This document shows, in pieces, positions 1-9,224 of a stretch of DNA of 64,000 nucleotides. Where the stretch lies: positions 1-64,000 of the forward strand of contig JAEZKP010000045.1 of NCBI GenBank assembly GCA_023436145.1, written 5' to 3'. The translations under genes were made by a program, and so were the position numbers. Positions within the stretch are counted from its first letter, which is position 1. The number at the start of each line of letters is the position of its first letter. Origin of the DNA: Fibrobacterota bacterium. Its GTDB lineage: Bacteria > Fibrobacterota > Chitinivibrionia > Chitinivibrionales > Chitinispirillaceae. The notes below the pieces were generated by a model. It searched no databases. It saw only the letters and a program-made list of their open reading frames with translations, and was not told where the DNA came from.

Positions 1-68
1 ATCTTCACGGATGTAATCGGATGCTCAGCTATTTTCAAGTATAGTAACATCTGAGGGGTGTAGTTATT

Positions 69-590
69 ATGATCAAGCCGAATTTTAATCAGCTATGGCT
101 CACATTTCCGGACCATTCACAATTCCAAAGCATGAAAGATCTCTACACAGCTCTTGGTGGGGCAGCAAAAAAGAATATTAACCTGCCTGGCTTTGGGGAT
201 AACGGAAACACTTGCGCAAGCCGGATGAGCATAGCCTTCAACAAGGCAGGCGCGCCGATCGATGCGGCGTTAGCGAATGCAATCGGTGCACAGACATTGG
301 GCAAATCAGATGGCAATCGTATCATATTTAGGGTGGCGGATTTTCGAAAATACCTACATTAATTGCTTGGCAAACCGGCCATTGACAACACAAGTCCTTT
401 CGACGATGCATTTAAAGGTCGCAAAGGCATTATTGCTTTTAGTGTTAATTGGCAGGGCGCGACCGGACATATTGCGTTATGGAATGGCATTACCTATCGT
501 GAACCTGGTTAGGATAACTACTCTATCTATGTGAATTCAGCGTACCCAAATATCAGAACCTCACGTGGTAAATTCTGGGAGATAGCATAA
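69..590 (+). pseudogene. tae4: T6SS amidase effector Tae4, interrupted by two in-frame stop codons
   Basis: Tae4 effectors are NlpC/P60-like amidases delivered by type VI secretion that cut the peptide cross-bridge of peptidoglycan. The frame opens at ATG 69 behind a GAGGGG-type ribosome site. The catalytic Cys lies in GNTCASRMS (Cys49) and the catalytic His in GATGHIALWNG (codon 134). The frame is stopped by TAA at 360-362 (codon 98) and TAG at 510-512 (codon 148), yet stays open in the same frame through GKPAID, KGRKGIIAF, the His motif and NYSIYVNSAYP to TAA 588-590. There is no frameshift. Codon 98 sits in a stretch (YLH-stop-LLGKP) where a Gln would fit, so CAA to TAA is a natural explanation. 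As read, only a 97-residue piece lacking the His would be made. The stop overlaps the immunity gene start by one base. The Tae4 call is confident; loss of function is inferred. Confidence 0.82.
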
Positions 591-997
591 TGCGACTGTT
601 AGCTTTACTCTTATTAAGTATGGTAGCTGCGGGATGTTCGGCCAAAGTAGATATCAGCGGCAAAACCCGACCTGAAGTGTTACGCGATGTCGAAGGTTAC
701 GCGATAGCGGTCTGCCTTATGCAGCAAACCGATCCGTATCTAAAGGATCAAGGAGATGCCTGGGCATCCGTAATTGTACAACGTATGAAAGGCAATCCCG
801 AGCTGCTGGCAGATATAGCTGAGCAGGTAAAACGAGAAAATGCAAAAGGTGAGATGGCTGTCATTCCAAATGAAACTGAACCTGGCAAGGATAAGATATT
901 GCCCCTGCTCTACTGTTACGAAGTTATCGACAGGCCCTCAGTACGCGCTGCAATTCAGAAAACAGTTGCCAGGCTCAAACCATCATATGATCAATAA
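590..997 (+). CDS. tai4: Tai4-like T6SS amidase immunity protein
   Basis: This 135-residue protein begins with a signal peptide ending in a lipobox-like MVAAGC (Cys16), placing the mature protein at the periplasmic face. The rest is a small, mostly helical domain with two cysteines (CLMQQ and LLYCYEV), matching the Tai4 family that plugs the active site of Tae4 amidases. It starts in the last base of the Tae4 stop codon (TAATG), the usual tight effector-immunity arrangement. Unlike the effector it is intact, as expected if immunity is still selected after effector loss, or if decay is recent. No other T6SS gene is visible, so the pair may be an orphan acquired by transfer. Confidence 0.75.
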   Translation: MRLLALLLLSMVAAGCSAKVDISGKTRPEVLRDVEGYAIAVCLMQQTDPYLKDQGDAWASVIVQRMKGNPELLADIAEQVKRENAKGEMAVIPNETEPGKDKILPLLYCYEVIDRPSVRAAIQKTVARLKPSYDQ

Positions 998-1590
998 CAG
1001 GTAATTTTTTCTCATACACACGAAACGACAGTCGTGTTATCGGGATCATTGGGTTGCTTCGCAAATAGTTAAATAAAGACCATGCTTTTTCTATTGTCAT
1101 GCCATTTACATGAAAATATCTTCAATTAAATCAATTAACAAATCTCAGAGATTATAAATCAACACAACATTTTATTTCTGAATCACTGTGGGACTACCGC
1201 GCAGTTATAAACCATGTATTATTCACCTTGTAGCAGACAGTGATTTAGCAGTAGATGAAAGTGGATTTACCAAGAAAGATATAAAATCTGCATAATTATT
1301 ATCCGTAAGTATCAGCATTCTGTGTCTTTAAACACATTGATTCTATATGCACGCGCATCAATTCCATTGGGTTAATGATTTATAGCCATAACGCTTAATC
1401 TGAAAATTGATGACCAACCTGTACAGATTCACTTTTTCTAATACTAATTGAGTCAAACCGTATTCTTTATTAGAATAACTTTTTGCGGTATGAGTTTTGC
1501 CCCCAAGCGTGAGGCGGACATACCCAGAAATTTATAGCCTGAATTCTATGGAAAATGATCCGTAAAGAATTCAGGATAAAGGAGGGGATT
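998..1590. other. AT-rich intergenic stretch with possible gene debris
   Basis: No intact gene is visible. The stretch is clearly more AT-rich than the effector/immunity pair before it. A short open frame at 1221-1295 on the plus strand reads IHLVADSDLAVDESGFTKKD and ends in TAA; it has no start codon and looks like a fragment, but it cannot be named. A six-base hairpin (1018-1023 with 1032-1037) follows tai4 but lacks a T-run. The ribosome site AAAGGAGGGG at 1578-1587 belongs to the next gene. Confidence 0.4.
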
Positions 1591-2760
1591 ATGTTCGGGA
1601 AAAGTATAACCCTGTTTAAATTGCTGGGCTTTGAGGTCCGCATCGATGCCAGCTGGATAATTATCGCTCTGCTTATTACCTGGTCATTGGCTCAAGGGGT
1701 TTTCCCTTTATACGATAATACTCTGAGTCCTGCAACATACTGGCTTTTGGGAGCAATTGGTGCTATCGGACTTTTCGGCTCTATTATTCTTCATGAGTTG
1801 TCTCATTCACTGGTAGCCAGAAAATTCGGACTTCCCATGAAAGGGATTACTCTTTTTGTTTTCGGTGGAATAGCAGAAATGGATGAAGAGCCTCCAAGCC
1901 CTAAAGCAGAATTCTTTATGGCTATCGCTGGACCTCTGGCAAGTGTTGCTATCGGATTTCTATGTATTGCAGGCATGAATACAGGAGTAAACTTGGCCTG
2001 GCCCAGCCCTCCGATAATGGTTCTGAATTATCTGGGGGTTATCAATATCATTCTGGCAATATTTAACATGCTTCCGGCATTTCCGCTTGATGGAGGCAGG
2101 GTTTTAAGATCTATTCTCTGGGGATGGAAAAAAAATATCCGCTGGGCAACCAGGGTATCTGCATTTATCGGATCAGGCTTCGGTCTGATGCTTATATTTC
2201 TGGGTATTTTTTCGGTTTTTGCCGGTGGCGTAATCGGTGGAATCTGGTGGGCATTAATCGGTCTGTTCCTCAGAAATGCATCAAAAATGTCTTACCAGAG
2301 CATTCTTGTGAAAGAGGCTCTGGAAGGAGAGAAAATCGAACGGTTCATGAAACCTGAAACTGTCACAGTTACACCTGATACCACAGTTGATCAACTGGTG
2401 GAGGACTATGCTTACAAATACCATTTCAGCAGTTATCCTGTAGTAAATGGTTCCCAGCCGCTGAGTGTAGTAAATATCAACGATGTCAAATCAATTCCCA
2501 AAGAAGAGTGGAATGAACATACCGTTAATGAACTGGCAAAACCCTTCTCTACCGATAACACGGTCACATTTGATGATAAGGCTATTAAAGCCCTTTCTGT
2601 TATGAATAAAACCGGAAATTCAAGGCTTCTGGTCGTAGACCATGGCGGCAAGCTTTTGGGTGCAGTGGCGATGAATGATTTGATAAGGTTTATATCAATG
2701 AAACTAAATCTGGAAGAAGAGGATATTAATCAGACATCCGGTTCAGCAAGGCAGGAATAA
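1591..2760 (+). CDS. Site-2 protease family membrane metalloprotease (M50) with CBS domain pair
   Basis: This is an intramembrane zinc protease of the M50 family, of the type that cleaves membrane-bound regulators such as anti-sigma factors. The zinc motif is H68-E-L-S-H72 in a hydrophobic segment, and the third ligand region is NMLPAFPLDGGRV (LDG motif) in a later segment. About five membrane segments fill residues 15-235. A cytoplasmic tail (roughly 250-375) carries two CBS repeats (FMKPETVTVTPDTTVDQLVEDY and a second ending LVVDHGGKLLGAVAMNDLIRF), the arrangement of the Rip3-like subgroup. An upstream ATG at 1555 is in frame, but AAAGGAGGGG lies just before ATG 1591, so 1591 is chosen, giving 389 residues. 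The natural substrate is unknown. Confidence 0.9.
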   Translation: MFGKSITLFKLLGFEVRIDASWIIIALLITWSLAQGVFPLYDNTLSPATYWLLGAIGAIGLFGSIILHELSHSLVARKFGLPMKGITLFVFGGIAEMDEEPPSPKAEFFMAIAGPLASVAIGFLCIAGMNTGVNLAWPSPPIMVLNYLGVINIILAIFNMLPAFPLDGGRVLRSILWGWKKNIRWATRVSAFIGSGFGLMLIFLGIFSVFAGGVIGGIWWALIGLFLRNASKMSYQSILVKEALEGEKIERFMKPETVTVTPDTTVDQLVEDYAYKYHFSSYPVVNGSQPLSVVNINDVKSIPKEEWNEHTVNELAKPFSTDNTVTFDDKAIKALSVMNKTGNSRLLVVDHGGKLLGAVAMNDLIRFISMKLNLEEEDINQTSGSARQE

Positions 2761-2811
2761 CCCTGATAAATGATTATTTCCGAAGAAGATAGAGATGCTA
2801 TATAAAAGAAA

Positions 2812-2836
2812 CGCCGGGTAATTGCCCGGCGCTTTC
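2812..2836 (+). terminator. Hairpin between convergent genes
   Basis: A perfect seven-base GC-rich stem (2812-2818 with 2825-2831, CGCCGGG/CCCGGCG) with a six-base loop is followed by CTTTCC. The T-run is poor, so it is a weak intrinsic terminator candidate for the protease gene and possibly the opposing VIT1-type gene. Confidence 0.45.
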
Positions 2837-2939
2837 CGCTTCACCCAAATTTCTGCAAGAGGGACTTGCAGGTAATAAAAATAAGAGGTGTTGTTAATAT
2901 ATCTAAAATTTCGTAAATATTCCATTTTTTGTACTGATA

Positions 2940-3689
2940 TTAACCACCCGTGGAATATCTTCTTAACAGTACACCAACTACAAATGCCAGAAATGCTGCC
3001 CCGCTTCCGGAGACGACAGAGATTATTCCTGAACGAATCGGTTGACGGCCTAATACCACACCTCTGGCGATTCCTACCAGAAAAAAAGCTACCACGGTTA
3101 TTAAAACACTGGTTATAAATTGGTTTGTGCGAGTTTGGTAAAAAAGAAAAGGAATCAACGGTACCAGACCTACGGTAATAAAAGAAATAAAGGTGACAAT
3201 ACCTGCTTTAACAGGGTTTGGTCCTTCCAGCTGAAGTCCATATTCTTCGGTCAACATGGTATTTACCCATAATTGACGGTTTTTAGTGATAGCCTGTACC
3301 ACATTTTCCAGAATTTCCCCTTTTAACCCTTTATTTTCGAAGATTTGTCTTACTTCCTGACGTTCACCATCGGGGATATTATCAATGTGATATTCTTCGG
3401 TTTCTCTGGTTTCCTGAATCTGATCGCGTTCGGATTTGGCTCGTAAAAAGTTACTTACTGCCATACTGAACCCATCTGCGATGAGATTGGCAAAACCCAT
3501 GATAATGATGACATAGCCCGGAAGATTTGCTCCAACAGCACCAGCTACTACAGCAAAAGTGGTTACACACCCATCGATTCCACCCAGCACTGAGTCGCCT
3601 ACATAGCTATATGCTTTTCTGGAGCGCAACCTTTGCTTGATTGCTTCTTTTTTATGTTCAGATTCAAGGTCATTGCTGTATTGGGTCAT
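2940..3689 (-). CDS. VIT1/CCC1 family transporter, likely Fe2+/Mn2+
   Basis: The 249-residue protein has the VIT1/CCC1 pattern: a first segment with SYVGDSVLGGIDGCVTTFAVVAG, a second with GYVIIIMGFANLIADGFSMAVSNFL, an acidic and basic cytoplasmic stretch (about 85-140), and three further hydrophobic segments to the C-terminus. Family members move iron or manganese out of the cytosol; in bacteria the ion is seldom known. The internal soluble region contains DxxxIPDGERQEVRQIFENKG, typical of the family. A ribosome site AAAGGA sits seven bases before ATG 3689. The gene is read alone, converging with the site-2 protease. The family call is firm and the substrate is inferred. Confidence 0.85.
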   Translation of the reverse strand: MTQYSNDLESEHKKEAIKQRLRSRKAYSYVGDSVLGGIDGCVTTFAVVAGAVGANLPGYVIIIMGFANLIADGFSMAVSNFLRAKSERDQIQETRETEEYHIDNIPDGERQEVRQIFENKGLKGEILENVVQAITKNRQLWVNTMLTEEYGLQLEGPNPVKAGIVTFISFITVGLVPLIPFLFYQTRTNQFITSVLITVVAFFLVGIARGVVLGRQPIRSGIISVVSGSGAAFLAFVVGVLLRRYSTGG

Positions 3690-3982
3690 GGAATAGATCC
3701 TTTAGTACGGAGAAAAACTGCAAATGTAATGCCAGAGTACCGATGCTGGAGCAAACTTTGACCTTAAATGGACATTTAAATTCCGGTGTAAGAGGAAACA
3801 TCATCCCCAAAGTGACAGTGTGCAATTGCGCCCAGAACACATTGTTTCTTTTTAAAACAGGATTTTTATCAGGAAAAAGAAATTGGCAGGAAAAAAATGG
3901 AAGAAAACCGGATAGTTACATTTGTCCGTGATTCATAAGTTGACTATTAAAAATAGATTAATTATCTGAAAATGGATAGAAT

Positions 3983-4408
3983 TTATTCTACTCTAAAACC
4001 CTCCTGCATCCAGAGCTTTATACCCTTTTCCAAATGATAGAGCTGGATAAAACCATTCTGCTGCAGAATCTGCAATGCTTTTTTGGAGCGATTTCCGGAC
4101 CGGCAGTAAACCAGAACTTTTTTGTTTTTCAGATGATCAATCTCCGAAATGCGCTTTTCGAGTTCCTGCACCGGGATGACTACAGCGTTTTTGATATGAC
4201 TGATTTTATACTCTTCGATGGTCCTTACATCCAGAACCGAAACCGAAGTGTCTTCGATAAATTTATAAGCATCCTGTGGTGTAAGCTGCGCTATACGTGA
4301 AATATCCAGGGAATCACTGGGTTGAGAACCGCAGATAATGTTGGTCATGCAGAGTAGTATTGAGCAGATAATTAATTCTGCTTTCTTAATTTTATTCCTG
4401 ATTTTCAC
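3983..4408 (-). CDS. Exported single-domain rhodanese
   Basis: Single-domain rhodaneses transfer sulfane sulfur via an active-site Cys. Here the loop is YCRSGNRSKKAL (Cys102 in the 141-residue form), preceded by VSVLDVRTIEEY and HIKNAVVIPV, all typical. The N-terminus has a basic stretch then a hydrophobic segment (IICSILLCMTNIICG), so the enzyme is probably exported or membrane-anchored; the lipobox is not canonical. The start is taken as GTG 4408 because GGAGG lies six bases upstream. An ATG at 4450 would add 14 residues without a ribosome site and spoil the signal sequence. A periplasmic rhodanese is common in anaerobes, but the acceptor is unknown. Confidence 0.85.
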   Translation of the reverse strand: MKIRNKIKKAELIICSILLCMTNIICGSQPSDSLDISRIAQLTPQDAYKFIEDTSVSVLDVRTIEEYKISHIKNAVVIPVQELEKRISEIDHLKNKKVLVYCRSGNRSKKALQILQQNGFIQLYHLEKGIKLWMQEGFRVE

Positions 4409-4490
4409 GTCTGTCCTCCATGAGATTATAGAGTTGGTAAGAGTGATCATTTATAGAAATTTAATATTGAGATAGTTAATTGGGCAATGT

Positions 4491-5507
4491 TCACTCTTTT
4501 AATAATCTGGCATCATCTTCTGGTATCGAAGGATTAATGCGGAATCCTGACCCCAGCTCGAAACCGGCAGGAGTAAGAAGCCGGGGTACAATCTGAAGAA
4601 ACCAGTGAATATGTGGTTCATTTGCTCTGTATCGGCTAAACGAATGTATGATGTAATTATAATCGGGATCTTCCAATAAGCGATACAATTTACTCAGAGT
4701 GGTTTTTAGAATTGAAGCAAAATCCTCTTTTTCACCATCTTTTATGTCTCCAAACACTGCAGTGTGTCGGAGAGGTAGTATCCATACTTCATAAGGTACT
4801 TTTGCAGCATAAGGAACAAATGATACAAAGGAACGGTTCTGGGTAATGATTCTCTTTTCATATTTTAATTCACTTTTAATTAGATCACAGTAAATACAAA
4901 TCCCATTATCATCAAAATAGGTTTCAGAGATCTGTTCCTGAATACGGATATTGCGGGGGACAGTGGGTGAACCAATAATTTGGGAATGGGGGTGGGCCAG
5001 AGAGGTACCTGCCCTGATTCCATGATTTCGGAATATCGTGACCATTACTATATAAGCATCCCTCATCATGGCCAGATATCGTTTGTGGTAGATTTCGATT
5101 ACACTAAGCAACTCATCATCATTATATTGAGAAATATCTTTTGCGTGGTTGGGATTCTCAATAATGACTTCATGCCGGCCATAACCCCCCATGCAAAGAT
5201 ACATTCCCTCTCTATGGCGTTGTGTGGGGGCAGATTGATCCAGTGCGGGGAATTTATTGGCTACAGCTCTGCTTAGCCATCCAGTCCCTTCCGGATTATT
5301 GATTTCATCGCTGACTGAGGCTACCATTTTTTCATTACCCGGACAGAACGGGCAGTTTTTGTCGTAAGCAGAAGGTTTGCTGTGTGATGATTCCATTACC
5401 CGGTCATGGGGACGGTTTTTCCGGGAAGTGGAGTAGATTACCCACTCTTTACTTATGGGGTCCTGCCGGATAAAATTTTCATAACTATCACAATGAAGAT
5501 CAATCAT
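4491..5507 (-). CDS. galT: Galactose-1-phosphate uridylyltransferase-family protein
   Basis: GalT exchanges UMP between UDP-glucose and galactose-1-phosphate. The protein has the HIT-fold features of the family: N-terminal ENFIRQDPISKEWVIYSTSR, a zinc-site CPFCPGN, the catalytic His triad in SLAHPHSQIIGSP, a second CXXC (CIYCDLI), and a C-terminal EPHIHWFLQIVPR. Length (338 residues) is normal. The start is ATG 5507, which overlaps the 3' end of the upstream TreT gene by eight bases; a TTG at 5543 gives a longer form without support. No galK or galE is nearby, so the pairing with TreT suggests a role in sugar nucleotide or sugar phosphate balance for trehalose rather than the Leloir pathway alone. 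Confidence 0.85.
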   Translation of the reverse strand: MIDLHCDSYENFIRQDPISKEWVIYSTSRKNRPHDRVMESSHSKPSAYDKNCPFCPGNEKMVASVSDEINNPEGTGWLSRAVANKFPALDQSAPTQRHREGMYLCMGGYGRHEVIIENPNHAKDISQYNDDELLSVIEIYHKRYLAMMRDAYIVMVTIFRNHGIRAGTSLAHPHSQIIGSPTVPRNIRIQEQISETYFDDNGICIYCDLIKSELKYEKRIITQNRSFVSFVPYAAKVPYEVWILPLRHTAVFGDIKDGEKEDFASILKTTLSKLYRLLEDPDYNYIIHSFSRYRANEPHIHWFLQIVPRLLTPAGFELGSGFRINPSIPEDDARLLKE

Positions 5508-6777
5508 GGTTTTTATTATCGAGAGGGTTATTGTAAATGGCAACCTGGGATCTGGTACGGTAAATTGTTTCGAATGAATTAAACAAATCCAGATATTGTT
5601 CGAAAAGGCGTATCAGCAGGAATTTTTCCTGTACAGTTTTGCGGGCATTTTTACCGAGACGGTGCCTTAAATCCGGATTCTTTAAAATTTCAATAATTCT
5701 GCTGGCAGCTTCGTTTATACTGGATACCAGATAACCATTTACACCATTTTCAATCTGATAACGTATACCCCCCACATTTCCACCAATGACCGGTGTTCCT
5801 TTCCACATGGCCTCGGAAACCGTAAGACCAAACCCTTCTTTAATTGATTTCTGTAAGACCACGCATGCTTTTTGCTGCAGAGCATTTACCAGTGCAGTAT
5901 CATCCTGACTCATAATAATGATTCGTTCGCTGCGCCGCTTTAAAAGATCTTCGTATAATTGTGCACCTTCAGGATCATCTGTTGCCGACGCACCAAGGAG
6001 TACCAGCGTTGCATCAACTTCCTTACGGGCAATTTCAAAGGCCTGGATAACACCTTCAGGATCTTTAAACATATCAAATCTGGAGACTTGAACCACTAGC
6101 GGAAGATCGGTAGGAATATTGTAATGGTTAAGCCTTTCCTGAATTTCCTGCTCAGTTAACTGCCGGTTTTTAAGAGTAAAGGGATCGATCGCCGGCATAA
6201 AACAGAATTGAGGAGTATCCAGTTTTTGAAGATACTCGGGGATACTTACTATTACTGCATCATACATTTCCACAAACGGACGTAAATAGTCCCATAGAAT
6301 CGGATTGGGATTTGAAAGGTCGAGATGACATCTCCATATCCAGGGCCCATTTTTTTTATAATGCCGGATAATAGGAAGCGGCTGGGGATCGTGAACGATC
6401 ACAAAATCGTGTCTTATATGGTTTCTGAGAGCGTTCTCATAAATTACTTCTTCGTAAAGACTGGTTTTGCGCTCAGTGAGGTTTATGGCACTGCCTTGCA
6501 ATGCATTGTGCATTTTTTTGGTGATACCAAAAAAATCGGATGTACCCTGAAGGATTCTCCACCCGGTGTTCAGGCCCGAAGCGTTCATTAACAACGTGAC
6601 TGATGATAGAAGTTCTGCCACACCTCCACCGTAATAGGTTGAGCTGATATTGGTTATATGAACGTCTTTAATACGATGGAGTTTGGAGTTGATCCGCTCT
6701 ACAGCCTGAGCCCCTATATATTGCTGGTAATCTTCGACTCTGATTTGTGGAAAACGGCTTTCGAATGAGTCATTCAT
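5500..6777 (-). CDS. treT: Trehalose glycosyltransferring synthase (TreT-like GT4 glycosyltransferase)
   Basis: TreT makes trehalose reversibly from a nucleoside-diphosphate glucose and glucose. The N-terminal domain carries HITNISSTYYGGGVAELLSS, a TreT hallmark, then FVIVHDPQPLPII and WRCHLDLSNPN. The C-terminal GT4 nucleotide-sugar domain begins near VVQVSRFDMFKDPEGV and includes KSIKEGFGLTVSEAMWKGTPVIGGNVGG, with the paired acidic residues of retaining GT-B enzymes. ATG 6777 is chosen because AAAGGAG lies just upstream; an in-frame upstream extension to 6876 has no signal. The predicted length is 425 residues. Co-transcribed with galT. Trehalose phosphorylase of the same GT4 group is the main alternative. 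Confidence 0.82.
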   Translation of the reverse strand: MNDSFESRFPQIRVEDYQQYIGAQAVERINSKLHRIKDVHITNISSTYYGGGVAELLSSVTLLMNASGLNTGWRILQGTSDFFGITKKMHNALQGSAINLTERKTSLYEEVIYENALRNHIRHDFVIVHDPQPLPIIRHYKKNGPWIWRCHLDLSNPNPILWDYLRPFVEMYDAVIVSIPEYLQKLDTPQFCFMPAIDPFTLKNRQLTEQEIQERLNHYNIPTDLPLVVQVSRFDMFKDPEGVIQAFEIARKEVDATLVLLGASATDDPEGAQLYEDLLKRRSERIIIMSQDDTALVNALQQKACVVLQKSIKEGFGLTVSEAMWKGTPVIGGNVGGIRYQIENGVNGYLVSSINEAASRIIEILKNPDLRHRLGKNARKTVQEKFLLIRLFEQYLDLFNSFETIYRTRSQVAIYNNPLDNKNHD

Positions 6778-7296
6778 GAGCACTCCTTTCATAATCAGTG
6801 GATAAAAGACAGCAACTTCTGATCCAGAAAGGAACTGCAATTTTTGACTGTAAGACTGAAGGAAACTGATTACCATTTTTATATGCAGAAACTCTCTTAT
6901 TACACTGTCTGTTTTTCCTCAGCACGGACTATTTAAAAGTGTAAAAGTAAATATAAACTGGCATAGAGTATTGAATATTCAGGAGTTAGGGTAGGGGAGC
7001 CTCAGAGAGGAAAGTATTAAAAACGGGAAGGATTTTAAAGCTGAAAAAAAAGAAGATTTTCAATATCCCCGGAAAAATACCCTCAATTTACCCTGTATTC
7101 CTTCGAATTATCTGAAAAAAGGGATATTTAAGCGCCTGCTTGAAACTGCCAGTACCGATGTTTTATAATCATGAAATTCATAGATAAAATCAGCTAAGTA
7201 CCAACTTATATTTCAAAGTTAACTCGTTTCATGTAACCACCTTTTTTCAAGCAAAAATTTCCAGATTCTCACCCGAGATCAACCAAAAGACCTTTT
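6778..7296. other. Divergent intergenic region between treT and uvrC
   Basis: This 519-base stretch holds no convincing gene. It contains the probable uvrC promoter at 7140-7169. The uvrC leader (7170-7296) shows no obvious riboswitch or terminator. No clear promoter for treT was identified by eye. Confidence 0.5.
7140..7169 (+). promoter_or_regulatory. Probable housekeeping sigma promoter for uvrC
   Basis: TTGAAA at 7140-7145 and TATAAT at 7164-7169 are separated by 18 bases, close to the consensus for the main sigma factor. Transcription would start near 7176, giving a leader of about 120 bases before uvrC. No LexA-type box was recognised. Confidence 0.6.
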
Positions 7297-9150
7297 ATGG
7301 ATAATGCAAATACTATTAAAAAACAGTTGGATCAAAACATCTCCGATCAGTTGAGCCGCTTTCCTGAAAGTCCCGGGGTTTATATAATGAAGGATGAGTC
7401 AGATAAAGTGCTCTATATTGGAAAAGCAATCAATCTGCGAAACCGGGTCCGGTCCTATTTTTCGGATTCTCATGAGGATAGAGCACATATTCCTGTTATG
7501 CTTCAAAAGCTTGATCATATCGACTGGATAGCAACCAATAATGAAACAGAAGCACTTATTCTTGAAGCAAATCTCATCAGAACTCATCAGCCAAACTACA
7601 ATGTAAAACTTAGAGATGATACCCATTTTCCATACCTGAAGGTAACGGTGAACGAGCCATTTCCAAGACTCCTGGTGGTTCGTAGAGTAGAAAAGGATGG
7701 TGCCAGGTATTTCGGGCCATACACCGATGTGCGTTCCATGCGAAGGCTGGCTGCATTTGCAAAAAGAATATTCCGGCTCAGAGACTGCAACAAAGTACTA
7801 CCCCTGCAAAAATATGTGCGACCCTGCATCAATTATTCCATGAAAAGATGCTCCGGCCCATGTGCCGGAAAAATCACCGAAGAAATGTATCGAAATAATG
7901 TAAATGATCTGATCAGATTCCTTTCAGGAAAACGTAACGATCTGATCAGGGATCTTTCCCAATCTATGGAGAAAGCCTCTGAAGAATACCGTTTTGAGGA
8001 TGCAGCAATTCTGCGGGATCAGATCCAGCTGATCAAAGATGCATCCAGACTTCAGCAGGTTGATCTGAAACTTGCAGATACCGATTGCGATGTATTCGGT
8101 GTTGCTGAAGGAGACCGGTCCATAAGTCTTGCTGTTCTGCATTTCCGTGATGGTTTACTCATTTCCAGCAGAAACTATATCTTTAAGCGCACTACCTGGG
8201 AATTTTCTAAAACAAACCATGACAATATCTTATTGCAGTTCTATATGGATCAGCAGGACAACCCTCCACCTGAAATCCTCTTACCAGAAAATGGGGGTTT
8301 CGAACAGAGTGTATTGCAGCTCTGGTTCGATCAACAATATACCAGCAAAATATCTGTGCTGGTTCCTCAAAAAGGAACAAAGAAGATCCTTATAGGAATG
8401 GCTGAAAAAAATGCTTCCCTGTATATGGCTCAAAAAGCACCTCAGAGTGCAGTCGATGATATAGCAGACCTGCAGAAGGTCTTGTGTTTACCTAAGTTAC
8501 CGGAATGGATCGAGGCATTCGATATTTCAAACCTGGGAGAATCGTTTACTGTTGCAGGAATGGTGCAGTTCAGGAATGGAATGCCCAATAAATCCGGTTA
8601 TCGCCGCTATAAAATTAAAACTGTAGACGGGCAAAACGATTTTGCCATGATGATGGAGGTGGTTACCCGCAGGCTTCGCCGGCTCCAGGAGGAAAATCAA
8701 CCTTTTCCGGATCTTCTCTTAATTGATGGAGGGCCGGGGCAGCTTTCTTCTGCCTGTGAAGCTATCCAGCAATTCCCAAATCCTCCTCTGATTGCATCAC
8801 TTGCAAAACGGGAAGAAATACTGTATTCACCCTGCGTATCTGAACCTGTCCGGCTTCCACCAACCCATCCCGCCAGGCGGCTGGTAGAGCGTATCCGGGA
8901 TGAAGTGCATCGTTATGCTATAACCTATCATAGAAAAATCCGGGGAAAACAGTTTGGCAGATCGGTTCTTGAAGATATAGAAGGGATCGGAAAGAAAACT
9001 GCACAGGCACTGCTCAGGAAATTCGGGTCAGTTAAACGACTGAAAAATGCCTCGATTCAGGAAATTGCTGAAATAGATGGTTTTTCTGAGGGAAAAGCAA
9101 GAAAATTGAAAGAGCTTATTGACCAGCATATACCTGAAAAAAATGAATAG
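7297..9150 (+). CDS. uvrC: UvrABC excinuclease subunit C
   Basis: UvrC makes the dual incisions in nucleotide excision repair. All domains are present in order: GIY-YIG nuclease (about 20-100; PGVYIMKD, VLYIGKAINLRNRV and ETEALILEANLI), a cysteine-rich stretch (RPCINYSMKRCSGPCAGKI), a UVR motif (about 205-240, EEYRFEDAAILRDQI), the RNase H-like 5' nuclease domain (FDISNLGESFTVAGMVQF, DFAMMMEVVTRR, PDLLLIDGGPGQL), and tandem helix-hairpin-helix motifs at the end (LEDIEGIGKKTAQALLRKFGS). Length of 617 residues is standard. ATG 7297 lacks a strong ribosome site. A sigma-70-like promoter lies 120 bases upstream. The GIY-YIG half has a degenerate relative at 34360-35769. Confidence 0.96.
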   Translation: MDNANTIKKQLDQNISDQLSRFPESPGVYIMKDESDKVLYIGKAINLRNRVRSYFSDSHEDRAHIPVMLQKLDHIDWIATNNETEALILEANLIRTHQPNYNVKLRDDTHFPYLKVTVNEPFPRLLVVRRVEKDGARYFGPYTDVRSMRRLAAFAKRIFRLRDCNKVLPLQKYVRPCINYSMKRCSGPCAGKITEEMYRNNVNDLIRFLSGKRNDLIRDLSQSMEKASEEYRFEDAAILRDQIQLIKDASRLQQVDLKLADTDCDVFGVAEGDRSISLAVLHFRDGLLISSRNYIFKRTTWEFSKTNHDNILLQFYMDQQDNPPPEILLPENGGFEQSVLQLWFDQQYTSKISVLVPQKGTKKILIGMAEKNASLYMAQKAPQSAVDDIADLQKVLCLPKLPEWIEAFDISNLGESFTVAGMVQFRNGMPNKSGYRRYKIKTVDGQNDFAMMMEVVTRRLRRLQEENQPFPDLLLIDGGPGQLSSACEAIQQFPNPPLIASLAKREEILYSPCVSEPVRLPPTHPARRLVERIRDEVHRYAITYHRKIRGKQFGRSVLEDIEGIGKKTAQALLRKFGSVKRLKNASIQEIAEIDGFSEGKARKLKELIDQHIPEKNE

Positions 9151-9224
9151 ATCTCAGAAATAGCAGGCTGAAAAAAACCATCGTAACTTGCGACTGTAAT
9201 TATGGTAACTTCTTCAATGAGGTA

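Noticed and set aside
277..534. Open frame in a different frame over the Tae4 gene
   Set aside because: It overlaps the tae4 frame, has no ribosome site and reads as a hydrophobic out-of-frame product; the real frame continues through both stops.
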